A stretch of 9,152 nucleotides of DNA from an uncultured Hyphomicrobiales bacterium (GTDB taxonomy: Bacteria; Pseudomonadota; Alphaproteobacteria; Rhizobiales; Beijerinckiaceae): contig CAIZGQ010000920.1 of the NCBI GenBank assembly GCA_903932565.1, positions 1 to 9,152 on the forward strand, written 5' to 3'. The notes under the pieces were generated by a model. It made no database searches and was not told the origin of the DNA. It was given only the letters and a program-made list of their open reading frames with translations. The first letter of the stretch is position 1. Every line of letters starts with the position of its first letter. Both the position numbers and the translations under genes were made by a program. This document shows, piece after piece, positions 1-7,447 of this stretch.

Positions 1-274
1 CGCCCGGCCTGAACCGCGTCAGGACACCCGTCACGAGCCGCGTCATGAGCCGCGCCAACGGAATGCGGACCGGTCCGAGCGTCCGCAACCCGCCCCACGC
101 CATGATGTGCGCGCCGAGGCTCGTCAGGAGCCGCGCCAACGTCGTCGCTTTGAGGAAGATGATGCGCCAGTGGTCGGACTTGGCGATCATGTGCCGTCTT
201 TCCTGCTGCGGCCGGTGAAGCTGAAGCCTGCGAAAACGCAGGATGCTGCGATCTCGGCAATTGCCGAAGACTGA
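1..274 (+). CDS. C-terminal tail of a probable DEAD-box RNA helicase (5' end outside window)
   Basis: An open frame enters from the left edge (first full codon at base 2) and ends at TGA 272-274, giving about 90 visible residues. The first 55 or so are a low-complexity hydrophilic tail rich in Arg, Glu, Pro and Gln, including the near-repeat RHEPRHEPRQR. This is followed by an acidic patch (EEDD) and a more ordered end containing VVGLGDHVPSFLLRPVKL. From memory of the family, alphaproteobacterial DEAD/DEAH-box RNA helicases often end in a basic, disordered, RNA-binding tail closed by a G-(L/F)-G-D-x-(V/I)-P-(A/S)-F-(L/M) motif. That is the basis of the call. No helicase core motif lies inside the window, so the assignment rests on the tail alone. 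Another RNA-associated protein with an R-rich tail, such as an RNase E relative, is the main alternative. A good terminator follows 42 bases after the stop. Confidence 0.55.
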   Translation, partial: ARPEPRQDTRHEPRHEPRQRNADRSERPQPAPRHDVRAEARQEPRQRRRFEEDDAPVVGLGDHVPSFLLRPVKLKPAKTQDAAISAIAED

Positions 275-315
275 TTGGGTTGAGAGACAAGTGTTGAAAT
301 AAAAGCGTTAAACCG

Positions 316-341
316 AAAGCCGCCTCCGGGCGGCTTTTTAG
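316..341 (+). terminator. Intrinsic (rho-independent) terminator
   Basis: A perfect six-pair GC stem, GCCGCC (319-324) with GGCGGC (329-334), closes a TCCG tetraloop and is followed by a run of five T (335-339). The A-run just before the stem (316-318) can pair with the first three Ts and lengthen the hairpin to nine pairs. It lies 42 bases after the stop of the upstream (+) gene and 95 bases before the next (+) gene, so it most likely ends the helicase transcript and isolates the binding-protein gene. Confidence 0.9.
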
Positions 342-435
342 TTTTACTAGGTCAGTGTAGGAAGCTGCACTAAGATTACCAACAACCATGAACCGCCTGA
401 GCTGACGCAAATAGCAGCCGGGCCAGGGAGCAAAC

Positions 436-1476
436 ATGATGAAGGCGTATTGGCGCGGCGCACTGGCCGCTGCATGTTTCGGATTATGTCTCACCCCATC
501 CCTGGCAGCAGACAAAGTCACGGTTGGTGTGATCTCGTCGCTGTCAGACGCTGCGTTTTATATCGCGGCTGATCGCGGCTATTTCAAAGATGTCGGCATC
601 GACGTTGAGTTTGTGACGTTCGACTCGGCGGCCAAAATGATCGCGCCCCTGGCAACGGGCGATCTGGACGTCGGCACAGGCGCAAGCTCGGCAGGCCTGT
701 TCAATGCAGCGGCGCGCAGCATTGACCTGAAGATCGTGGCGGACCGCTCCGGCATGGCACCCGGGTATCAGTTCATGACACTGATGATCCGAAAAGCGCT
801 TGTGGATTCAGGTGAATTCAAAGGTTACGCGGATTTGAAGGGCAAGAAGATCGCGCTTGCCTCACCTGCAATTTCGCCGGGCTCCGGCCTGAACGAAGCC
901 GCGAAAAAAGGCGGGCTCACATTTGCCGACGTGGAAAAAGTGTATCTTGGCTATCCGCAGCAAGTTGCAGCACTCACCAATGGTGCCATTGATGGCTCGA
1001 TGATGATTGAGCCGTTTGCCACCCGCCTTGTGGAAACCGGCGTTGGTGTGCGCTTTTCGTCGACGGAAGACTTTTATCCAGGCCTGCAAATCGCGCTCGT
1101 GTATTACGGTGAAAAATTCACAACGACACGCAAAGAGCTCGCCCAGCGTTTCATGGTCGCCTATGTGCGGGCGATGCGCGATTACAATGACGTGGTGAAG
1201 GATGGCCTGTTCACGGAAACGCAAAAGAGCAAGGATATTGTCTCCATCCTCGCCAAGCGCCTCGGCAATACGGAAGCCGATATCAAGAAATCATATGTCT
1301 ATTTTGCCGATCCGAACGGAAAACCGAACGTCGTGGGATTGCAGAAGGACCTCGACTTTTTCCGCGCCAATGGCGACGTGAAAAATCCCAAGGTGAAGGT
1401 CGAGGATTTGCTGGATCTCAGCTTCATTGAGGCGGCGGTGAAGCAGCTTGGACCTTACGTGCGCTCGGAGAAGTGA
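436..1476 (+). CDS. NMT1/SsuA-type ABC transporter solute-binding protein, solitary
   Basis: A 346-residue periplasmic substrate-binding protein. The N-terminus has a basic start (MMKAYWR), a hydrophobic core and a type I signal-peptidase site after SLA (residues 22-24), so the mature protein probably begins at Ala25. The opening of the mature chain, VTVGVISSLSDAAFYIAADRGYFKD in two overlapping pieces (VTVGVISSLSDA at 28-39, AADRGYFKDVGIDVEF at 44-59), is the classic start of the NMT1/THI5-like and SsuA/TauA/NrtA fold. LATGDLDVG (72-80) and LTNGAIDGSMMIEPF (180-194) are the matching loop motifs. The start at 436 is favoured over the adjacent ATG at 439 by AGGGAG at 425-430, though the two are hard to separate. 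Family ligands include sulfonates, nitrate, thiamine precursors and riboflavin; nothing here picks one. No permease or ATPase gene is adjacent: a terminator lies upstream and convergent ntrC downstream. Hand counts suggest lower GC than neighbouring genes. Confidence 0.9.
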   Translation: MMKAYWRGALAAACFGLCLTPSLAADKVTVGVISSLSDAAFYIAADRGYFKDVGIDVEFVTFDSAAKMIAPLATGDLDVGTGASSAGLFNAAARSIDLKIVADRSGMAPGYQFMTLMIRKALVDSGEFKGYADLKGKKIALASPAISPGSGLNEAAKKGGLTFADVEKVYLGYPQQVAALTNGAIDGSMMIEPFATRLVETGVGVRFSSTEDFYPGLQIALVYYGEKFTTTRKELAQRFMVAYVRAMRDYNDVVKDGLFTETQKSKDIVSILAKRLGNTEADIKKSYVYFADPNGKPNVVGLQKDLDFFRANGDVKNPKVKVEDLLDLSFIEAAVKQLGPYVRSEK

Positions 1477-1498
1477 GGGCTGAAAGGCTGCAGCCTGT

Positions 1499-1548
1499 CC
1501 CCTCTCCCCGTGCTCTGAACGGGGAGAGGGTTAGGGTGAGGGGCGGCC
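1499..1548 (+). repeat. GC-rich palindromic interspersed repeat, copy 1
   Basis: CCCTCTCCCCG (1500-1510) pairs perfectly with CGGGGAGAGGG (1520-1530) around a nine-base loop. The tail GGTTAGGGTGAGGGGCGGC (1529-1547) follows. This composition closely resembles the REP-like elements scattered between genes in many Rhizobiales genomes (recalled, not searched). It begins 22 bases after the binding-protein stop, so the transcript would form an 11-pair hairpin, but no T-run follows, so it is not a textbook intrinsic terminator. Its tail is repeated in inverted orientation by the second copy. Confidence 0.8.
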
Positions 1549-1616
1549 ACACGTGCAACGTTGCTGTTCGTGAAAAGTCATCACGTTGAAAAAGTCTTTT
1601 TAATATCGAGGGATTT

Positions 1617-1664
1617 GCCGCCCCTCATCCCAACCTTCTCCCCGCATGCAGGGAGAAGGAGTCA
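1617..1664 (-). repeat. GC-rich palindromic interspersed repeat, copy 2 (inverted)
   Basis: This is the second member of the pair, in the opposite orientation. CCTTCTCCC (1634-1642) pairs with GGGAGAAGG (1651-1659) around an eight-base loop. The tail (1617-1635) read on the minus strand matches the copy 1 tail at 17 of 19 positions, including ten identical bases at the inner end (GAGGGGCGGC). The two copies could also pair with each other into one long cruciform or RNA stem enclosing about 70 bases. It lies 18 bases beyond the ntrC stop, so the ntrC transcript would also end in this structure. Confidence 0.75.
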
Positions 1665-1681
1665 GGCTGCGGCCATACTCC

Positions 1682-3172
1682 CTACCGCGGTGAGCGCATC
1701 AGCCGAATATCGAGATCGCGCACCTTCTTGCGAAGCGTGTTGCGGTTGAGCCCGAGCAGTTCAGCCGCTTTGATCTGGTTGCCGCGCGTTGCCGCCAAAG
1801 CCGCAGTGATCAAAGGGTATTCCAACTCGCGCAGAACGCGGTGATAAAGTCCGGGCGGCGGCAAACCATCGCCATGGGCTTTGAACAGACCTGACAGATG
1901 TCGCTCAACGGCAACCGAAAGATTGACGTCGTCACCGATGGACCCGGCTGCGGACGCGCTCTGCAGCCCGCCACCGCCGCCGTTTGTCGACACGCGCGGC
2001 GACATGACAGGCGCGTCTGACCCAAGCTCAGCTTCGACAAGCCCCTCGCCAATCACTTCCTGCGGATATAACGCCGCGAGTCGACGAATGAGATTTTCAA
2101 GTTCGCGAATGTTGCCGGGCCAGCGGTACCGCTTCATGCGGTCCATCGCGCCCTGGTCCATATGCTTCAACGGCAGCCCTTCGGCAGCCGCCAGCTTGAA
2201 GAAATGACGGGCCAGATCGGGCACATCTTCGGTGCGTTCGCGTAACGGCGGCAACCGCAACGGCACGACATTCAGACGGAAAAACAGATCCTCGCGAAAC
2301 AAGCCCTGCTGGATCAGGATGCGAAGATCCTTGTTGGTGGCAGCCACAATCCGCACATTGGTCTTGATCGCCGTGCGGCCACCAACCGTCGTGTACTCGC
2401 CCTGCTGCAACACGCGCAGCAAGCGAGTCTGGGCTTCCATCGGCATGTCGCCGATTTCATCCAGAAACAAAGTGCCGCCTTCGGCCTGCTCAAACCGGCC
2501 GGCAGAGCGGGCGTTCGCGCCGGTAAACGCCCCTTTTTCGTGACCGAACAATTCACTTTCAATGAGATCGCGCGGGATTGCAGCCATATTGATCGCAACA
2601 AACGGTCCGCTGCGACGCTTGCCGTAATCATGCAGCGCGCGCGCCACGAGCTCCTTGCCGGTGCCGGATTCGCCCGTGACCATAACGGTCAGATCGGTCT
2701 GCATCAGGCGGGCGAGCGTGCGGTAAATCTCCTGCATGGCGGGCGAGCGACCCACAAGCGGCATGCCCTCAATTTCTTCCACCTTGGGACGATCGACGCG
2801 TGCCTTCGGCTCGCTCATGGCACGGCCGACAATCGCAACAAGCTCCTTCAAATCAAAGGGCTTTGGCAAATAGTCATAGGCGCCACGCTCAGACGCCTTG
2901 ATGGCGGTCATGAAGGTATTTTGCGCGCTCATGACAATAATGGGCAGTTCAGGCCGCAGCTTCTTGATGCGCGGCAATAGCTCGAATGCGTTCTCGTCCG
3001 GCATCACGACATCGGTGATGACAAGATCGCCCTCACCCGCCTGCACCCAGCGCCAGAGCGTTGCCGCCGTGCCCGTCACCCGGACTTCGTATCCTGCACG
3101 CGCAAGGGCCTGACTGAGCACAGTTCGGATTGCCGCATCGTCATCAGCTACGAGGATATGACCGCCAGGCAT
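1682..3172 (-). CDS. ntrC: NtrC nitrogen-regulation response regulator, sigma-54 activator
   Basis: 496 residues with the full NtrC order. The receiver domain (about 4-120) has acidic residues DDD 10-12, phospho-acceptor Asp54, Ser82 and Lys104, the canonical NtrC positions. The AAA+ sigma-54 interaction domain (about 138-370) shows Walker A GESGTGKE (167-174), the sigma-54 contact loop GAFTGA (214-219), Walker B GGTLFLDE (232-239), the arginine-finger region FREDLFFRL (292-300) and WPGNIRELEN (351-360). A linker with five glycines (398-402) leads to a Fis-type helix-turn-helix (about 447-490, LGLNRNTLRKKVRDL). Phosphorylated by NtrB, it would activate sigma-54 promoters of nitrogen-assimilation genes. 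The ATG start has AAGGAG at 3187-3182 with nine-base spacing. It lies 64 bases after ntrB in the same operon. All catalytic motifs are intact. The usual rhizobial next genes, ntrY and ntrX, do not follow. Confidence 0.97.
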   Translation of the reverse strand: MPGGHILVADDDAAIRTVLSQALARAGYEVRVTGTAATLWRWVQAGEGDLVITDVVMPDENAFELLPRIKKLRPELPIIVMSAQNTFMTAIKASERGAYDYLPKPFDLKELVAIVGRAMSEPKARVDRPKVEEIEGMPLVGRSPAMQEIYRTLARLMQTDLTVMVTGESGTGKELVARALHDYGKRRSGPFVAINMAAIPRDLIESELFGHEKGAFTGANARSAGRFEQAEGGTLFLDEIGDMPMEAQTRLLRVLQQGEYTTVGGRTAIKTNVRIVAATNKDLRILIQQGLFREDLFFRLNVVPLRLPPLRERTEDVPDLARHFFKLAAAEGLPLKHMDQGAMDRMKRYRWPGNIRELENLIRRLAALYPQEVIGEGLVEAELGSDAPVMSPRVSTNGGGGGLQSASAAGSIGDDVNLSVAVERHLSGLFKAHGDGLPPPGLYHRVLRELEYPLITAALAATRGNQIKAAELLGLNRNTLRKKVRDLDIRLMRSPR

Positions 3173-3236
3173 TCACTTCTTCTCCTTCCGCCCTCACGTC
3201 GCGCGAGGTGCGGATGATCCAACTTTGCGCCCGGGT

Positions 3237-4489
3237 TTATTCAGCTCCCGAGCGACCATCAGCGGACTCAAATTTCGGCATAAGAACTCTGAACGTTGTG
3301 CGCCGAGGGTATGAGTCACATTCGACGATACCGCCGTGATCACCGATGATCTTGGCTACCAGTGCAAGTCCAAGGCCAGTTCCAGACGCCTTGTTGGAGA
3401 CAAACGGGTCAAACAGATTGGCCGCAATATCAGGCGAAACGCCGGGGCCATTGTCACGCACGCAAAATTCAAGCGGCAAACTGACAGGATCGCGGGACCC
3501 AGACGTCTTCAAGCGCACACCGGCGCGATAGGCCGTTGTCAGTTCGATCTCGCCTTCGATGGCATCTTCCCCAATCGCCTCAGCGGCATTTTTCACAAGG
3601 TTCAAAAACACCTGGATGAGCTGGTCGCGATTGGCATAGACCGGCGGCAAAGAGGGATCATAGGTTTCGGTAAATCGGATGTGGCGGGCGAACCCGGCCT
3701 GCGCGATCCGCTTCACATGATCGAGCACCGAGTGGATGTTGACGCGCTCGCGCTCAATCGGCCGCTCGTCGGAAAACACTTCCATCCGCGACACGAGCTT
3801 CACAATCCGGTCGGTCTCCTCGCAAATCAGGCGGGTCAGCGCCCGGTCCTCGTCGCCGAGCCCGGTTTCGAGCAGCTGGGCGGCCCCCCGGATGCCGGAG
3901 AGCGGATTTTTGATTTCGTGCGCGAGCATGGCTGCCAGCGCAGAAACTGAGCGGGCTGCACCTCTATGCGTCAATTGTCTGTCCATTTTATCGGCAATTG
4001 TACGTTCCTGAAGCATAATGATCGCACCTTCGGCATGTCCGGGCAAAGGCGCTGCATTCATATCGACCACACGATCAATCCCGATCCGGGGCGTTCCAAT
4101 GTCAACACGATACTCGTTGACGGTGGCCCCACGCCGAATGGCGGTCTCAACCAGTGACAACAGCGGGGAGCCAAATGGCAGCAAGTCGGCCAATGTCTGA
4201 CGCCGGAGCATCGCCCGGCTCATCTCAAAGAACACTTCGCAGGCCACGTTGGCATCGAGCACCATGCCACCCTTCCCCACAGCCAGAACGGGATGGGGCA
4301 GCGCCTGCAGAAACACCCCGCCATTGGCGGCAAACAGCCCACCCGCTTCTTCCGTCTGCGCGGCGGTTGGGACGGACACTGTCAGCTTTGCCACCGCTGC
4401 TTTTGCCACGGTGGATTTTACGCTTGTTGATTTGGTGCTGCTGCCGCGACGGCTGGCTGCATTGGACTCAAGAGAACGCGTCGAAACAC

Positions 4490-4493
<4 letters not shown>
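3237..4493 (-). CDS. ntrB: NtrB nitrogen-regulation sensor histidine kinase
   Basis: 418 residues, soluble (no membrane segment). Residues about 1-50 form an unusual Ser/Thr/Lys/Ala-rich extension. A PAS domain follows (about 58-165, starting LQALPHPVLAVGKGGMV). Then come the dimerisation/phospho-acceptor helix with His192 in AHEIKNPLSGIRGAAQLLE and an HATPase domain with the N-box around Asn302 (NLVKNAAEAI), G1 DNGPG (347-351), F-box FDPFVS (361-366) and G2 GTGLGLAL (371-378). In the family, NtrB phosphorylates NtrC under nitrogen limitation, and PII binding switches it to phosphatase action. The start at 4493 is chosen because its ATG overlaps the dusB stop (ATGA), a translational-coupling arrangement. 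The open frame extends 80 codons further upstream, but that part lies inside dusB and reads as an Arg-rich out-of-frame shadow. Confidence 0.96.
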
Positions 4494-5527
<1,034 letters not shown>

Positions 5528-5533
5528 GCCCAC

Positions 5534-5561
5534 ATCATAGCCAATTTTGTGCGTTGCGCAA
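5534..5561 (-). promoter_or_regulatory. Candidate sigma-70 promoter for dusB-ntrBC
   Basis: On the minus strand, TTGCGC (5561-5556) and TATGAT (5539-5534) are separated by 16 bases. The -10 matches the consensus at five of six positions. Transcription would begin near 5527, the A of the dusB ATG, implying a leaderless or near-leaderless message, which fits the lack of a Shine-Dalgarno sequence. This is a motif match only. Confidence 0.3.
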
Positions 5562-5581
5562 TTTTTTACAGCAGGTTTCTG

Positions 5582-5594
5582 TTGGCTGAGCCAA
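5582..5594. repeat. Perfect dyad TTGGCT-N1-AGCCAA, candidate operator
   Basis: A six-base arm pair with one central base, perfectly symmetric, in the dusB/ispDF divergent region. A third copy of AGCCAA lies at 5539-5544. It could bind a dimeric regulator or be chance; the spacer is too short for an RNA hairpin without losing inner pairs. Confidence 0.35.
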
Positions 5595-5633
5595 TGTTTG
5601 GTGAAGGCGTTTGACCTTTTCACAGGCAAAGGC

Positions 5634-5646
5634 GAAACCGGGTTTC
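5634..5646. repeat. Perfect dyad GAAACC-N1-GGTTTC, candidate operator
   Basis: A second symmetric 6-1-6 element, about 30 bases before the ispDF start and placed where the ispDF -10 would fall if TTGACC at 5611-5616 is the -35. A protein bound here would block ispDF transcription. Function is inferred from position only. Confidence 0.3.
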
Positions 5647-5676
5647 CGGCTCCTCACGCGTCTTTGACCTCACCCC

Positions 5677-6906
5677 ATGCCAGACAGCTCGTCGCCTGCC
5701 CGCTCGCAAAGCCCTTCGACACAAGCATGGGTCGTTGTCGCGGCCGGTCGCGGCCTGCGCGCGGGTGGCGGAGTGCCCAAGCAATACAGGCTCCTCCACG
5801 GCCTTCCCGTGCTGGCGCACACCCTGCGCGCCATCAGCCAGGCGGCCCCGGGGAGCCTGGTTCAGGTGGTCATCCATCCCGACGATGCCGGTCTGTATGC
5901 TCACGCCATCGATGCCGCAGGACCGTTGGCGGCGTCCCTGCTGCCGCCGTCCCACGGGGGTACAACCCGGCAAACAAGCGTGCTGGCCGGGCTCGAAGCG
6001 CTGGCATCACACGCGCCGACGCAGGTGCTCATCCACGACGCCGCGCGCCCGTTCCTGTCGCCAGAGGTCGTGGCCCGCGCGCTGGAAGCTTTGCAGAGCT
6101 CACCGGCGGCCGTGCCAGGCGTGGCTGTTGTGGACACCATCAAGCAAGTGGATGCCGCCTCCTGCGTCGTGGCAACCCCTGCCCGCGCCCATCTGCGCGC
6201 CGTGCAGACGCCGCAGGCCTTCCAATTCGATGCGATCCTGACCGCCCATCGCAACGCGGCCATGGCCGGGATTGACCACTTGAGCGATGACGCGGCGGTC
6301 GCCGAATGGGCTGGCTTGCCGGTTCACATTTTTGCGGGAGACCCGGCCAATATGAAACTGACGAGTGAAGCCGATTTTGAAGCCACGGCGCGTATCAATG
6401 CCAATGACTGGGCCTCTCTCAATGACATCCGGACCGGCCAGGGCTTCGACGTCCATGCGTTTGGGCCGGGCGATCATGTCTGGCTCGGCGGCATCCAGGT
6501 TCCGCATGGGTTTGGGCTCGTCGGCCATTCCGACGCCGACGTGCTGATGCATGCCATCACCGATGCAATCTTTGGCGCGCTGAGCGACGGCGATATCGGA
6601 TCGCATTTCCCGCCGAGCGACCCGCAATGGAAGGGTGCGGCCTCTGATATCTTCCTACGCCATGCGCGCGATCGCGTGACGGCGCGCGGTGGTCGCATTG
6701 CGCATGTGGATGGAACTGTCATCTGCGAAAGCCCGAAGGTCGGCCCGCATCGCGATGCCATTCGCGCCCGACTGGCTGAGATCCTGGAGCTGCCCATGGA
6801 CCGGGTGGCGGTGAAGGCCACAACCTCCGAGCAGCTTGGCTTCACGGGCCGACGCGAAGGGATCGCAGCGCTCGCGACCGCAACGCTGCGGCTACCCTTC
6901 GCTTAA
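5677..6906 (+). CDS. ispDF: Bifunctional IspD/IspF enzyme of the MEP isoprenoid pathway
   Basis: 409 residues, two cytosolic enzymes in one chain. The N-terminal part (about 16-240) is 2-C-methyl-D-erythritol 4-phosphate cytidylyltransferase: nucleotide loop AAGRGLRAGGGVPKQY (22-37), GGTTRQTSV (94-102), IHDAARPF (119-126), QTPQAF (177-182) and GDPANMKLT (221-229). The C-terminal part (about 250-409) is 2-C-methyl-D-erythritol 2,4-cyclodiphosphate synthase: GFDVHAF supplies metal ligands Asp258 and His260, with the third, His292, in SDADVLMHAITDAI. It closes with TTSEQLGFTGRREG near residues 385-398. The middle enzyme, IspE, is encoded elsewhere. Such fusions are typical of alphaproteobacteria and some epsilonproteobacteria. 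The first 15 residues are a Ser/Pro-rich leader without family function. No Shine-Dalgarno sequence precedes the ATG (context CACCCC). All catalytic residues are present. It is divergent from dusB and followed after 34 bases by pncC. Confidence 0.97.
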   Translation: MPDSSSPARSQSPSTQAWVVVAAGRGLRAGGGVPKQYRLLHGLPVLAHTLRAISQAAPGSLVQVVIHPDDAGLYAHAIDAAGPLAASLLPPSHGGTTRQTSVLAGLEALASHAPTQVLIHDAARPFLSPEVVARALEALQSSPAAVPGVAVVDTIKQVDAASCVVATPARAHLRAVQTPQAFQFDAILTAHRNAAMAGIDHLSDDAAVAEWAGLPVHIFAGDPANMKLTSEADFEATARINANDWASLNDIRTGQGFDVHAFGPGDHVWLGGIQVPHGFGLVGHSDADVLMHAITDAIFGALSDGDIGSHFPPSDPQWKGAASDIFLRHARDRVTARGGRIAHVDGTVICESPKVGPHRDAIRARLAEILELPMDRVAVKATTSEQLGFTGRREGIAALATATLRLPFA

Positions 6907-6940
6907 ACCGGACGTACGGACCGCTCTCGAAAGTTTCCCC

Positions 6941-7447
6941 ATGAGCACAGCGATATTCTTTGATTCAGAGTTGCAGGACCGCGCGCTCCAACTGGTGCAG
7001 CTCTACCGGGGCTTGGGTCTTAATCTGGCGACAGCCGAATCCTGCACGGGCGGCCTTGTCGCCGCCCTGCTGACGGAAGTGCCCGGCTCGTCAGCCGTCG
7101 TCGAACGCGGCTTCGTCACCTATTCCAATGAAGCCAAAACGGCGATGCTGGGCGTCCCGGCCGCACTCATCGCGAACCACGGTGCTGTCAGCGAAGAGGT
7201 GGCCCGCGCCATGGCAGACGGCGCCTTGCAGCACTCGCGCGCCAACATCGCCGTCGCCATCACCGGCATTGCCGGCCCCGGCGGCGAGACCCCCGGCAAG
7301 CCAGTCGGCCTTGTGCATTTTGCCTGCGCCACGCGCGGTCGCGAGACGCTCGCTGTGGCCCACAGGTTCGGCGATCTTGGCCGCTCGCACGTTCGCCGTG
7401 CGGCTCTGATGGTTGTGCTCGATCTGCTGACAGCAGCAGCCGGTTAG
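6941..7447 (+). CDS. pncC: Nicotinamide-nucleotide amidohydrolase, CinA C-terminal domain protein
   Basis: 168 residues, matching the stand-alone CinA C-terminal domain (often annotated cinA). In the family this domain deamidates nicotinamide mononucleotide to nicotinate mononucleotide, recycling the pyridine nucleotide released by DNA ligase. Seen: AESCTGG (32-38), with Ser34 the probable nucleophile; RGFVTYSNEAK (56-66); HGAVSEEVA; and AVAITGIAGPGG, which together define the family. The N-terminal MoCF-like pyrophosphatase domain of full CinA is absent, which is common in proteobacteria and does not look like truncation. ATG 6941 is chosen because the 35 codons upstream overlap ispDF and have no family likeness. 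The ATG is preceded by TTTCCCC, with no Shine-Dalgarno sequence. It probably shares a transcript with ispDF, and its TAG overlaps the stop of the convergent coq10-like gene. Confidence 0.93.
   Translation: MSTAIFFDSELQDRALQLVQLYRGLGLNLATAESCTGGLVAALLTEVPGSSAVVERGFVTYSNEAKTAMLGVPAALIANHGAVSEEVARAMADGALQHSRANIAVAITGIAGPGGETPGKPVGLVHFACATRGRETLAVAHRFGDLGRSHVRRAALMVVLDLLTAAAG

Larger units (their letters stand above)
5528..5676. promoter_or_regulatory. Divergent promoter region between dusB operon and ispDF
   Basis: 149 bases between two divergent starts, so both operons must be transcribed from here or from inside each other. Seen in it: a candidate promoter for dusB, TTGACC at 5611-5616 as a possible -35 for ispDF (no good -10 at the usual spacing), and two perfect 6-1-6 dyads. 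There is also an imperfect dyad TTGTGC-N3-GCGCAA (5547-5561). AGCCAA occurs twice (5539-5544, 5589-5594). I looked for sigma-54 (TGGCAC-N5-TTGC) and full NtrC (TGCAC-N7-GTGCA) sites and saw neither. Its promoter role is inferred from gene orientation. Confidence 0.6.

Noticed and set aside
366..381. TGCACTAAGATTACCA upstream of the binding-protein gene as an NtrC site
   Set aside because: Only the left half resembles the enteric NtrC site (TGCACTAA); the right half lacks GGTGCA and no sigma-54 promoter lies downstream.
1589..1601. AAAAAG-T-CTTTTT palindrome between the two repeats
   Set aside because: A one-base spacer cannot form a stable RNA hairpin and the arms are simple A/T runs; probably chance in AT-rich spacer DNA.
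2540..2980. 146-codon + strand frame opposite ntrC
   Set aside because: It mirrors the AAA+ and receiver coding regions of ntrC and shows no independent ribosome site or motif.
5528..5629. Longer dusB starting at TTG 5629
   Set aside because: The added 34 residues do not resemble Dus N-termini, TTG is a rare start, and the extension would consume most of the divergent promoter region.
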